64,000 nucleotides of DNA from assembly GCF_004119455.1 (NCBI RefSeq), contig NZ_NRQT01000003.1, forward strand, positions 310,001-374,000. The letters are read 5' to 3'. Shown here piece by piece: positions 52,444 to 60,696 of the stretch (position 1 is its first letter; each line of letters starts with the position of its first letter). This DNA is from Chryseobacterium sp. CH25 (GTDB taxonomy: Bacteria; Bacteroidota; Bacteroidia; Flavobacteriales; Weeksellaceae). The translations under genes were made by a program, and so were the position numbers. Below the pieces are notes generated by a model. The model had not been told where the DNA came from, did not search any database, and worked only from the letters and a program-made list of their open reading frames with translations.

Positions 52444-53781
52444 TTATTTTGATTTTGCAACCGTTTCATTAGTCTGATAATAATCCGAGATATTTTTGAT
52501 TTCATCCAGACTTAAGTTCCACATAAAATTAAGGAACTGCTGATAACTTTCACTTTGATTTTTAGGCTCTATTCTATCCAGATAACGGTTAAGATTGTAG
52601 TTTTTTCTGGCCTCATAAATTTTAGAAAAGCATTTTCCCAGCCAATCTTTATAATATTTTTCTTCCTCCCCATCCTGTAAAAACTGCATGGCTACATAAA
52701 TTCCCAGTCCATAATCTTCAGAGTGAAAATAATTAGGGAGAATTTCCATTCTTGCCATTTTTTTCAAAGCAAGATAAGCATCTGATGGTTTTTCTGTGTC
52801 TGCAGAAGTATTCAGCTCAGGAAAAACTTTTTTAAGTCTCTCTATTCTATGAACCATTTCAGGATGCGAAGCCACAGAATCTTTGTTCAGCTTTTCTTTA
52901 TAAAAGTTATAATTGTAAAGGGAAAAGTCTTCTTTCTTCATCCATTTCTCCTTAAAAGCCTGTTTGGGAAGGTCAAAAAGTTTTTTATAAGTCTCTATTT
53001 TAAGCTCTCTTGGGGAAATGGTATCGAATGTCTGAATTTTTTGCAGTCCGTTAACAAATTCGCTTTTCTTAAAATCACTGTTTTTAAAAATAACATACCC
53101 CAAAGAGTCTGCCTGCATTTCAAGCTGCCTCTTCTCTATACTCTTTTTATAAATTCTGTTTTTCAAAATATCAAATGCTTTTTCATTTCGTCCCTGACTG
53201 CGGCGGTCTGTTGTCTCTTTGATATTTTGTACCGTAGATTTATCTATTTTATTCTGCTCTACAATATTCAGTACAGATTTTAGCGTATGTTCTTCTATTT
53301 TATGTCCTAATTCGTGGGAGATGACACCAGCTAACTGAGCTTCATTATCCATCCAGTTGTATAGTCCCATATTAATCACAAAGGTTCCATCCGCAAGGCA
53401 ATAAGCATTGGGAGTATTATCTTTGGCAATGAGAATTTTAAGATCACGGGAAACTTTTGGATTATTTTTTCTGAGACGCTCCACCAGAGATTTAATAACA
53501 ATATCAAATTCCGACTTGAAGACAAAATCTTTATTTTTCACCTGGTTTTCAAACTCAGTACCGAATTCTTTATACATTTTAGACATTTCCGAACCTGTTC
53601 TCCCTGAATATTGCGCTCTCAGCCCTTTTATAAGGTTTTCATTATTGGTGGTAAAATTTTTCAAAAATTCTTTCCGCTGAAGGTAATCTGCGGTGTCTAT
53701 TGCTTTATAGGTTTGGGAAATTCCTGCTACTGATAGCAGGAAGCACATCAATACAATAAGTTTTCTGGTCATGTTTTTCAT
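52444..53781 (-). CDS. M48-family zinc metalloprotease, exported
   Basis: A 445-residue protein with a signal peptide (KLIVLMCFLLSVAGISQ). The zinc motif HELGH is at about 156-160, in AGVISHELGHKIEEH, with a third ligand likely in LEMQADSLGYVIF further on. Length and layout resemble periplasmic M48 proteases of the BepA/YfgC group without TPR repeats; the C-terminal 180 residues are helical. It is likely involved in outer-membrane protein quality control or turnover. ATG 53781 is preferred to the TTG one codon earlier. A second in-frame ATG at 53772 is also possible. It is transcribed divergently from the serine hydrolase at 53870. Confidence 0.9.
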   Translation of the reverse strand: MKNMTRKLIVLMCFLLSVAGISQTYKAIDTADYLQRKEFLKNFTTNNENLIKGLRAQYSGRTGSEMSKMYKEFGTEFENQVKNKDFVFKSEFDIVIKSLVERLRKNNPKVSRDLKILIAKDNTPNAYCLADGTFVINMGLYNWMDNEAQLAGVISHELGHKIEEHTLKSVLNIVEQNKIDKSTVQNIKETTDRRSQGRNEKAFDILKNRIYKKSIEKRQLEMQADSLGYVIFKNSDFKKSEFVNGLQKIQTFDTISPRELKIETYKKLFDLPKQAFKEKWMKKEDFSLYNYNFYKEKLNKDSVASHPEMVHRIERLKKVFPELNTSADTEKPSDAYLALKKMARMEILPNYFHSEDYGLGIYVAMQFLQDGEEEKYYKDWLGKCFSKIYEARKNYNLNRYLDRIEPKNQSESYQQFLNFMWNLSLDEIKNISDYYQTNETVAKSK

Positions 53782-53840
53782 CAATTAAACAAAAATAATG
53801 TATTTGATGATTCATTTTTATTTTTTCACCCAAATTATTT

Positions 53841-53848
53841 TAAATTTG
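53841..53848 (+). promoter_or_regulatory. Candidate -7 box for the serine hydrolase
   Basis: TAAATTTG fits TAnnTTTG and lies 21 bases before the ATG at 53870. Confidence 0.5.
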
Positions 53849-53869
53849 TTAAAGACCGATTGACAAAAA

Positions 53870-55000
53870 ATGAGAATACTAAAATACATGATAGGTGGAG
53901 CTGTAGCCGGAGCAGCGGCGGCTTACTTGTTTGGATACGATTATCTGCTCAGTGGAATTTCCAAAACCTACCTTAAAGGAAGATCAAGTGCCCATATTGA
54001 TGATGGAAATCTGTTTCCCAGCAATCCTATTCCTACAGAATCACCAAAACGATGGGAAGAACATTCAGAATACAATAAAAAAGAATTACCGGAGATTTTA
54101 GTTGATGATTTAAAACACTCCAAAACAGCCTCTTTTGTAGTCATAAAGGATGGCAAAATTCTTCACGAACAATACTGGGAAGGTTATAATCAACTTTCGC
54201 AAACCAATTCTTTTTCCATGGCAAAAGCAGTTACCGTTATGCTTTTAGGAAAAGCTCTGGAGGAAGGGATTATCAATAATATAGATGAAAAGTTATCCGA
54301 TTTTTATACAGAATTTAAAGAGAAAACTTTCGGTAATGATGTAACTCTTAAAAATCTGGCTCAGATGGAATCCGGTCTCGAGTGGGATGAAAATTACAAT
54401 AATCCGTTTCTTCCCAATGCCAGGGCATACTATGGAAAGAGTCTTGTAAAGGCAGTCTTTTCAAGGAAGTTCAAAGAAAAACCGGGAACAAGGTTTGAAT
54501 ATCAGAGCGGAACAACACAACTTCTCGGTTTTGCCTTAAAAAAAGCATTGAAGAAGCCTCTGGCAAGCTATCTTTCTGAAAAATTCTGGATTCCAATGGG
54601 AATGGAACAGAGCGCAAAATGGAGCACAGATGATTACGGAATGGAAAAAACATATTGCTGTATCCACTCTAATACCAGGGATTTTGCCAAACTGGGACTT
54701 CTATTCCTGAATGATGGTAAAATTGGAAATCAGCAGATTCTCAATGCAGATTTTATTGAGCAGATGAGAACTCCGACAGAAAAATCTGAGAATATTTATG
54801 GAATGGGACTTTGGATTAATCATGACAACCCCATAAAACATTATTATTTCCTTGGACTTCAGGGGCAATATATTATTATGGTTCCGGAGCACAATATGGT
54901 AATTGTGAAAACCGGAAGCTATGCTAACAATCCTAAAAACGACAGAGGAAGACCGGATCAGGTGAAGTTCCTTGTTAATGAAACCGTACCGTTATTTTAA
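53870..55000 (+). CDS. Serine hydrolase, class C beta-lactamase family
   Basis: A 376-residue protein with an N-terminal hydrophobic anchor (about 7-28, MIGGAVAGAAAAYLFGYDYL). The nucleophile motif SxxK is in NSFSMAKAV (S116, K119), and the second conserved element is FEYQSGTTQLLGF with Tyr. The C-terminal HYYFLGLQGQYIIMVPEH replaces the usual KTG box. Such proteins are esterases, peptidases or penicillin-binding-like enzymes; a true beta-lactamase is unlikely without the KTG box. The next gene starts 7 bases after the stop, so the two are likely one operon. Confidence 0.88.
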   Translation: MRILKYMIGGAVAGAAAAYLFGYDYLLSGISKTYLKGRSSAHIDDGNLFPSNPIPTESPKRWEEHSEYNKKELPEILVDDLKHSKTASFVVIKDGKILHEQYWEGYNQLSQTNSFSMAKAVTVMLLGKALEEGIINNIDEKLSDFYTEFKEKTFGNDVTLKNLAQMESGLEWDENYNNPFLPNARAYYGKSLVKAVFSRKFKEKPGTRFEYQSGTTQLLGFALKKALKKPLASYLSEKFWIPMGMEQSAKWSTDDYGMEKTYCCIHSNTRDFAKLGLLFLNDGKIGNQQILNADFIEQMRTPTEKSENIYGMGLWINHDNPIKHYYFLGLQGQYIIMVPEHNMVIVKTGSYANNPKNDRGRPDQVKFLVNETVPLF

Positions 55001-55007
55001 TAAAAAT

Positions 55008-55619
55008 ATGGAAAAATACAGCCCAAAAATAGACAGTTATATTGAAAAGTCTCAGGATTTTGCTAAACCTATTCTTCATTATATCAGGGAAACCGTTCAT
55101 GAATGCTGTCCTGATGCGGAAGAAACTATGAAATGGAGCTTTCCACATTTTATCTACAAGGGTAAAAACCTTTGTGCTATGGCTTCTTTCAAACAACACT
55201 GCACTTTCGGGTTCTGGTTGGAGAAAGAGATGAAAACCATGCAGGAAATAACTCAGGATATTGAAAAGAACTCTATGTTCAGTTTAGGTAAAATTACAAA
55301 GATTGAAGATCTTCCCTCGAAACCTCAGCTAAAAAAAGCAATCAAAGAAGCTATGGAGCTTACAGATATGGGAGTTACCATGAAGAAAGCAGCTCCTTCT
55401 AAAACAGAAGTGGAAATTCCTGATTATTTTCTATCAGCATTACAGGCACAGCCAGCAGCATTACATGTTTTTGAAAAAGCATCTCCATCCTTCAGAAAAG
55501 AATACATTACATGGATTACTGAGGCCAAAACCGAAGCTACCCGAAATAAAAGAATGGAGCAGGCTTTGGAATGGATTGCAGAAGGTAAGAGCCGGAACTG
55601 GAAGTACGAAAAAAAATAA
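55008..55619 (+). CDS. YdeI/DUF1801-type protein
   Basis: A 203-residue cytoplasmic protein. The N-terminal half has the DUF1801 pattern (HYIRETVHECCPDAEETMKW, HFIYKGKNLCAMASFKQH). The C-terminal part matches the YdeI/OmpD-associated family, with VEIPDYFLSALQAQPAAL and a long charged helix (FRKEYITWITEAKTEATRNKR, MEQALEWIAEGKSRNW). The open frame runs back into the previous gene to 54972, but ATG 55008 starts the family-like sequence. Function is not known; it probably folds with two similar alpha/beta modules. It follows the serine hydrolase gene by 7 bases. Confidence 0.85.
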   Translation: MEKYSPKIDSYIEKSQDFAKPILHYIRETVHECCPDAEETMKWSFPHFIYKGKNLCAMASFKQHCTFGFWLEKEMKTMQEITQDIEKNSMFSLGKITKIEDLPSKPQLKKAIKEAMELTDMGVTMKKAAPSKTEVEIPDYFLSALQAQPAALHVFEKASPSFRKEYITWITEAKTEATRNKRMEQALEWIAEGKSRNWKYEKK

Positions 55620-55691
55620 GATTCTACACAAAAACTAAGTCCAGCCGGACATTCTTACCAAAATCTGCTTTATATCTAACAATAAAAGTAT

Positions 55692-56942
55692 TTATATCCT
55701 GTTCGGCACATCTTCAAGTTGCCCTTCCCATTTGGAGACCGCCGAAGTGGCCAATGCATTTCCCAATACATTTGTCATACTTCTCCCCATATCACAAAAA
55801 TGATCGATAGGAAGAATTAAAGCAATTCCTTCAGGAGGAATACCAAACATGGAGCAAGTTGCTACAATAATAACCAAAGAAGCTCTTGGAACTCCAGCAA
55901 TTCCTTTTGAAGTAAGCATTAGGATCAAAAGCATGGTAATCTGCTGCCCAACCGTCATTTCAATTCCATAAATCTGTGCAATAAATATTGACGCAAATGT
56001 CATATACATCATACTACCATCCAGATTGAACGAATATCCTAAGGGTAAAATAAAAGAAACTACTCTGCTGTTGCAGCCAAATTTCTCAAGCTCTTCTACC
56101 AATTTTGGAAATACAGCTTCTGAACTTGTGGTAGAAAAAGCAATGAGCAGAGGTTCTTTAATTCTTTTTAAAAGGTCGAAAAGACGATTCCCCAAGATTA
56201 AATACCCTACTAACAAAAGAACAGCCCAAAGAACAGCTATAGCAAAGAAAAAGTCTCTTAAATAAACAGCATATACCTTAAAAATCTCAAATCCGTTTGT
56301 AGCAACCACAGCTGCAATAGCCCCCAGCACCCCAAGTGGGGCAAACCACATAATATAACCTACCATTTTAAGAACTCCATGGGCAATGATATCAAAAAGT
56401 TTAACTACCGGTTTTGAATATTCTTCTCCTAAATTAGCCAGTGCTATCCCAAACATAATGGAAAATACAACAATCTGAAGCACTTCATTAGTAACAAATG
56501 CTTCAAATAGACTTTTAGGAATCACGTGCTTTACAAAGTCTTCCATGGAAAAACTCTTACTGGTTTTCAGAAGGTCATCTGCTGCTGTAACTTCCTGAAT
56601 GGGTAGTTTGGTTACATATCCGGGTTCCAGCCAGTTGACAAGTAATAGTCCTAAAAAAAGGGAAATCAGAGAAGCTGTAATAAACCAAAGCATTGCTTTT
56701 GTTCCCACTCTTCCAATCATTTTGATGTCGCTTATTTTGGCTATCCCCACTACAAGAGTGGTAAATACCAACGGTGCAATAATCATCTGTACCAATCTGA
56801 TAAAAATGGTTCCAAGCAGTTTAATATTTTTCGAAAAAGGTTCTATACTTTCCGGGTATCTCAGATGAACCAATCCTCCGATTCCCACGCCTAGAATAAG
56901 TGCAATAATAATAGCAATAAAAAGTTTGTTTTGTCCTTTCAT
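55692..56942 (-). CDS. Dicarboxylate/amino acid:cation symporter
   Basis: A 416-residue inner-membrane symporter of the DAACS family (GltP/DctA). Recognisable parts: the N-terminal LFIAIIIALILGVGIGG, LIRLVQMIIAPLVFTTLVVGI, the HP1 loop TTSSEAVFPKLVEEL, YSFNLDGSMMYMTFASIFIAQ, the HP2 loop LTSKGIAGVPRASLVI, and PIDHFCDMGRSMTNVLGNALA, where the Asp and Arg contact substrate. These import glutamate, aspartate or C4-dicarboxylates with H+ or Na+. It is divergent from a DcaP-like porin gene, whose family is linked to dicarboxylate uptake, so the two may form one pathway across both membranes. Confidence 0.95.
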   Translation of the reverse strand: MKGQNKLFIAIIIALILGVGIGGLVHLRYPESIEPFSKNIKLLGTIFIRLVQMIIAPLVFTTLVVGIAKISDIKMIGRVGTKAMLWFITASLISLFLGLLLVNWLEPGYVTKLPIQEVTAADDLLKTSKSFSMEDFVKHVIPKSLFEAFVTNEVLQIVVFSIMFGIALANLGEEYSKPVVKLFDIIAHGVLKMVGYIMWFAPLGVLGAIAAVVATNGFEIFKVYAVYLRDFFFAIAVLWAVLLLVGYLILGNRLFDLLKRIKEPLLIAFSTTSSEAVFPKLVEELEKFGCNSRVVSFILPLGYSFNLDGSMMYMTFASIFIAQIYGIEMTVGQQITMLLILMLTSKGIAGVPRASLVIIVATCSMFGIPPEGIALILPIDHFCDMGRSMTNVLGNALATSAVSKWEGQLEDVPNRI

Positions 56943-57256
56943 ACATATAGTTTAATTTTTAAATATATGAAGAGGCAACTATCCCCGTTATGCTCTGTGC
57001 AGGCATTGCAAGACATTGACAAGTATTGATAAGCATCAACAGTCCGAAGTAGAAAAAGCCAGTTCTCATTCTAATCCAGACATTGTCTTTTAAAGCAAAT
57101 ATGATACTTTTTGATATCCTTCGACATCTTTCAATATCACTTTTACCTAAAACTATACAATAACTTCGCAGGAATTTTTAAACCAATGATTTATACTGAA
57201 AACATTAAAAAAAATATAGCTCAGGTTGATTGATTATCCATCCTAAAAACACATTA
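56943..57256. other. Divergent upstream region of symporter and porin
   Basis: About 314 bases with no gene. It contains a 10-base tandem direct repeat (57015-57034) and short direct/inverted TTGA elements around 57110-57140. No clear TAnnTTTG box was found facing either gene. Confidence 0.55.
57015..57034. repeat. Tandem 10-base repeat, possible regulator site
   Basis: ATTGACAAGT then ATTGATAAGC: two copies with 8 of 10 bases equal and exactly one helical turn apart, followed by ATCAAC. It lies in the divergent region of the symporter and porin genes. Confidence 0.35.
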
Positions 57257-58438
57257 ATGATAAAAAAAATACTTTTAAAGATCATAAGTTCTGTGATCTT
57301 TATCTCAACTGCTATTGAAATTTCAGGTCAAATTTCCCTAGCTATTCTTAAACCTGAAGATCAGAATGAACGGGAACTGTATATAAAAGGATTTATTCAG
57401 GCTGATTTTATGACAAGTTTCCAGAATATGAAATCAAAAGACGGATTCTCGGCCTACTCAATAGAAATCCCGCAGACAGATGCTATAAGCAGTAATTTTA
57501 GTGTAAGACAAACCACACTCGGAATAGGTTTTAAACAGAAGAATTCCAAAAATAATCAAACTCTATCCGTTTATACTGAAATAGACTTTGCCGGACCCAA
57601 CAATACTATAGCTCCCAGATTCAGACATGGGTATATACAATGGAACAGATGGCTTGCAGGACAGGCATGGAGTAATTTTTCCGATATTGAAATTCTCCCT
57701 ATGATTTTTGACTTCATGCCTCCTGACGGATTACTGCTTACAAGAAGAATACAGTTGCGCTATACTGCCCCGATTTCAAAAAAAGGAAACCTATCTTTCT
57801 CATTAGAAGATCCCAATACTCCAAGTATCAGAATACCGTCCGATTCATTAAACTGGAAAAAGCAGCCTATTATACCTACCTTCTCAGTTCTCTACCGATA
57901 TGGAAATGAAAAAGAGTATATTAAAGCAGGAGCTGTTATTTCTCCGATGAGTTATCAAATGAAATATACACTTCAGGATGAATATAAAACCAAAACTATT
58001 GTAGGATGGGGAGCCATGATCTCTGGAAAACTTCGTGCAGATGCAAAAAATATTTTTAGCCTTCAAACTTCTTTTGGAAAAGGCTTTTCAACCTACAACA
58101 CCAATTTAAGGGAAGAAAATTATGATGCAATTCCTAATTTTCAAAACAAAAATATACTGGAAACATTAAACCTTTTCAATATAGTTGGAGCCTATGAACA
58201 TTGGTGGGCACCCCGATGGAACTCTACTCTTTTTTTCAGTTACTCGAATATTGGTTATCAGAACTTTATTCCAAAAGACATGACTAAAAGCTTTCATAAT
58301 ATTTCGGGAAATATTATTTTTCACCCTTATAAAAAGATGCGATTGGGGATAGAAGCCAATTATGGACAAAAACAAAACTTTGGAAATGAAAAGGCCAAAG
58401 GTTGGCGAATTCAGACTTCAGCAAAGGTCTATTTCTAA
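57257..58438 (+). CDS. DcaP-like outer-membrane porin
   Basis: A 393-residue outer-membrane protein with a signal peptide (MIKKILLKIISSVIFISTAIE). It has beta-barrel character: many alternating-residue strands with aromatic girdles and a C-terminal Phe (IQTSAKVYF). The segment VRQTTLGIGFKQKNSKNNQT then VYTEIDFAGPNNTIAPRFRH and the QAWSNFSDIEILPMIFDFM strand are typical of DcaP-type trimeric porins, which admit dicarboxylates and small drugs. It is divergent from a dicarboxylate-type symporter. ATG 57257 is preferred to 57230 since it gives a normal signal peptide. Confidence 0.82.
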   Translation: MIKKILLKIISSVIFISTAIEISGQISLAILKPEDQNERELYIKGFIQADFMTSFQNMKSKDGFSAYSIEIPQTDAISSNFSVRQTTLGIGFKQKNSKNNQTLSVYTEIDFAGPNNTIAPRFRHGYIQWNRWLAGQAWSNFSDIEILPMIFDFMPPDGLLLTRRIQLRYTAPISKKGNLSFSLEDPNTPSIRIPSDSLNWKKQPIIPTFSVLYRYGNEKEYIKAGAVISPMSYQMKYTLQDEYKTKTIVGWGAMISGKLRADAKNIFSLQTSFGKGFSTYNTNLREENYDAIPNFQNKNILETLNLFNIVGAYEHWWAPRWNSTLFFSYSNIGYQNFIPKDMTKSFHNISGNIIFHPYKKMRLGIEANYGQKQNFGNEKAKGWRIQTSAKVYF

Positions 58439-58472
58439 ATTATAATATTAATATTTTGAGGACTATTTCTAT

Positions 58473-59744
58473 TTAGTGGAACCTAAAATTAGCTTCAGGC
58501 AATGTATTATTTTTGAGGAAGGCTTCATATTCAGGAGATAGCTGAGCACGGCCAAAAGTATTTTCACCGCTCATGCTTCCAAGGCGGACTTTATCTTTCC
58601 CGAACTTTTTGTTCATCGCATCCATAGCCTTCATCACCGGGAGATGTTGGTTTTGTGTATCTTCTTCAAAAAGACTGATCTGTCTCTGATCTTCGGGAAC
58701 AAAATCATTTACCATCACTCCTGCTCTTTTGTAGTGAAAACCATCTCTGTAAACCGCTTCAAAGAGTTCATTTACCACTCTTCCAATCAATATGGATGAA
58801 TTGGTTGGATTGGAAAGAATTTGGGTCATAGCATTTCTATATTCAGGAAGATCTTTTCTGAATCGGTTAGTCTGCACAAAAACCGTTATCATTTTACAAC
58901 AGGTATTCTGCCGGCGCAACCTTTCTGAACAGTACATTCCAAAGGTTTCTACCCGCTCCCGGACCGCTTCTTTATCGGTAAGCATTTCCATAAAGCTCCG
59001 GGTAACTGCAATGGATTTTTTTGGAGAAGGTGCATCCAACTCCAGCTGACGAATTCCTTTCAACTCATTAATCATCCTCACTCCATGAATTCCCATTATT
59101 TTTCTAACCCACATTTCAGGTTTCTGAAGAAGATCCCAGGCTTTATAAACACCACTGTCATTCATTTTGGCGGCTAACTTTCTTCCTATTCCCCAAACAT
59201 CTCCTATGTTCAGCCATTTCAGGGCCTTTTCTATTTTTTCAGGAGTATCCATAATATAAACTCCATTAAATTGCTCCGGAAAATCTTTTACAATTCTATT
59301 AGCTACTTTACATAGGGTCTTACTGGGTGCAATACCAATACTTACAGGGATATTTTCTTTTTCCTGAATCTCGGTTTTGATTTTAGAACAGTATTCGTGG
59401 ATATCAATGTATTTAAAACCTGTTAAATCGAGAAATAATTCATCAATGCTGTAAATCTCATAATCCACAACAAAAGAGCGGGCTATATTGATGACCTGCT
59501 GACTCTTATAATTATAGAGCTCAAATTTTGCAGAAAAGCTTTTTACATCATGCTCTTTAAAAAGATCTCTGTATTTAAACGCAGGAGCAGCCATAGGGAT
59601 TCCCAAATCTTTTGCTTCCTTGCTTCGGGACACAACACAGCCGTCGTTGTTGGAAAGAACCACAACGGGCTTGCCTTCAAGATCAGGATCCAGAGTCCTT
59701 TCACACGAAACAAAAAAGTTATTACAATCTACCAGCGCATACAT
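58473..59744 (-). CDS. umuC: Y-family DNA polymerase (UmuC-like)
   Basis: A Y-family translesion polymerase of 423 residues from the family-like start YALVDCNNFFVSCERTLDP; an in-frame ATG 9 bases earlier (59753) is possible. The palm contains the conserved SIDELFLDL acidic motif and the first Asp in LVDCN. Other blocks are NNDGCVVSRSKEAK, PVSIGIAPSKTLCKVANRI and the helix-hairpin-helix KWLNIGDVWGIGRKLA. The C-terminus holds the little-finger domain and a UmuC-type tail. UmuC bypasses DNA lesions with low fidelity. No umuD-like gene lies within the window, though the two are usually adjacent in related bacteria. A -7 box lies just upstream. Confidence 0.93.
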   Translation of the reverse strand: MYALVDCNNFFVSCERTLDPDLEGKPVVVLSNNDGCVVSRSKEAKDLGIPMAAPAFKYRDLFKEHDVKSFSAKFELYNYKSQQVINIARSFVVDYEIYSIDELFLDLTGFKYIDIHEYCSKIKTEIQEKENIPVSIGIAPSKTLCKVANRIVKDFPEQFNGVYIMDTPEKIEKALKWLNIGDVWGIGRKLAAKMNDSGVYKAWDLLQKPEMWVRKIMGIHGVRMINELKGIRQLELDAPSPKKSIAVTRSFMEMLTDKEAVRERVETFGMYCSERLRRQNTCCKMITVFVQTNRFRKDLPEYRNAMTQILSNPTNSSILIGRVVNELFEAVYRDGFHYKRAGVMVNDFVPEDQRQISLFEEDTQNQHLPVMKAMDAMNKKFGKDKVRLGSMSGENTFGRAQLSPEYEAFLKNNTLPEANFRFH

Positions 59745-59765
59745 GACGATCATGAATTATCTACA

Positions 59766-59773
59766 CAAAATTA
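59766..59773 (-). promoter_or_regulatory. -7 box of umuC
   Basis: Minus-strand TAATTTTG fits TAnnTTTG and leaves about 7-15 bases before the two candidate start codons. No CGWCA dyad precedes it at the spacing seen in the four downstream sites. Confidence 0.55.
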
Positions 59774-59861
59774 TCATTTTTCAAGAATAAAATCATTCTT
59801 TATTCAGGAATTAACATCACATTTAACACACTGAAAAACAAATAAATATTATTTTTAAATA

Positions 59862-59895
59862 CGACATGTTTTGTCGCATTAGGGATATAGCTTTG
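59862..59895 (+). promoter_or_regulatory. Dyad-promoter element A
   Basis: CGACA-tgttt-TGTCG (59862-59876) is a perfect dyad; its TTTG ends at 59873, then 14 bases later comes the -7 box TAGCTTTG (59888-59895). It is upstream of the M15 peptidase gene and 90 bases before element B. No start codon follows it before B, so it may be a second promoter or extra operator for the same gene. Confidence 0.65.
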
Positions 59896-59951
59896 TTTTC
59901 AAAAACAATTTCTGAACTTCTCTTCAAATTCGCTTATTTTTAATTAAAACA

Positions 59952-59985
59952 CGTCAGTTTTTGTCGCTTCCCACTCCTACTTTTG
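59952..59985 (+). promoter_or_regulatory. Dyad-promoter element B, before the M15 peptidase
   Basis: CGTCA-gtttt-TGTCG (59952-59966), 14 bases from its TTTG to the -7 box TACTTTTG (59978-59985), and 19 bases on to ATG 60005. It shares TGTCGCTTCCC with element C. Confidence 0.7.
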
Positions 59986-60004
59986 TTTCAAACGATAAAG
60001 ATTT

Positions 60005-60505
60005 ATGGATAAAGTAACATTAGAAAGAATTCAGAAACTTCACCCATTGGTAAGAGATGAAGTGAAGCAAATTATTAAGGAATGTGATGAAGCACTCACT
60101 GGTAGAGCCAAGATAAGAATCACCCAGGGATTGAGATCTTTTGAGGAACAGGAAAAGCTTTACGCAATTGGAAGAATAACGTCCGGAAAAAAGGTAACGA
60201 ATGCGAAAGCAGGCCAGAGTATTCATAATTATGGTCTTGCTGTAGACATGTGCCTGATGATTGACGGAAAGACAGCCAGTTGGGACACTGTAAAAGACTG
60301 GGATAATGATAAGGTAGCCGATTGGTATGAATGTGTGAAAATTTTCGCAAAACATGGCTGGGACTGGGGTGGAAACTGGAAAACGTTTAAAGACCTTCCC
60401 CACTTTGAAAAAAAGACAATTCCATCGAAGAAAGGACATGTAAAAACCACGTGGAGAACGCTTTTAAAAATGCCCAGAGATCAGCAGAATTATGTTGTTT
60501 TTTAA
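60005..60505 (+). CDS. M15-family peptidase, endolysin-like (L-Ala-D-Glu endopeptidase type)
   Basis: A 166-residue enzyme with no signal peptide. It matches the M15C/CwlK-like group: RITQGLRSFEEQEKLYAIGR, then SIHNYGLAVDMCL with zinc ligands H74 and D81, and GWDWGGNWKTFKDLPHFE with H133. Phage endolysins and some bacterial lysis enzymes have this size and layout; they cut the peptidoglycan stem peptide. Lack of a signal peptide means the enzyme stays inside unless the membrane opens. It is preceded by two copies of a shared dyad promoter and followed after 191 bases by a patatin gene with a third copy. It could be a phage remnant or part of a host lysis/defence module. Confidence 0.9.
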   Translation: MDKVTLERIQKLHPLVRDEVKQIIKECDEALTGRAKIRITQGLRSFEEQEKLYAIGRITSGKKVTNAKAGQSIHNYGLAVDMCLMIDGKTASWDTVKDWDNDKVADWYECVKIFAKHGWDWGGNWKTFKDLPHFEKKTIPSKKGHVKTTWRTLLKMPRDQQNYVVF

Positions 60506-60534
60506 TTCTCTTTTATTGGAAAATAAATAAAACA

Positions 60535-60568
60535 CGTCAAGTTCTGTCGCTTCCCCGCCCTACCTTTG
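60535..60568 (+). promoter_or_regulatory. Dyad-promoter element C, before the patatin gene
   Basis: CGTCA-agttc-TGTCG (60535-60549), then a -7 box TACCTTTG (60561-60568) at the same 14-base spacing as elements A, B and D. The leader to ATG 60697 is about 120 bases, without an open frame I trust. Confidence 0.7.
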
Positions 60569-60696
60569 TTTTATAAGAAAGCTACTAAAAACAACAAGAT
60601 CCTAACATTGAATTCAACCATTTGCTTCAACAAAATCATCAATTCTACAGGATCATACTGTAACGTATTCTTAAAAAAAACAATTAACAAAATAAC

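Noticed and set aside
53870-55000. Calling the class C family protein an antibiotic-resistance beta-lactamase
   Set aside because: The SxxK motif is present but the KTG-type box is missing, so a general serine hydrolase is the safer label.
59862-59966. Calling the CGWCA dyads known LexA boxes
   Set aside because: They do not match LexA consensus sites I know from other phyla, and the umuC promoter itself lacks a copy at the right spacing, so SOS control is only a hypothesis.
60020-60439. 139-codon minus-strand ORF opposite the M15 peptidase
   Set aside because: Antisense shadow; zinc ligands and family motifs are on the plus strand.
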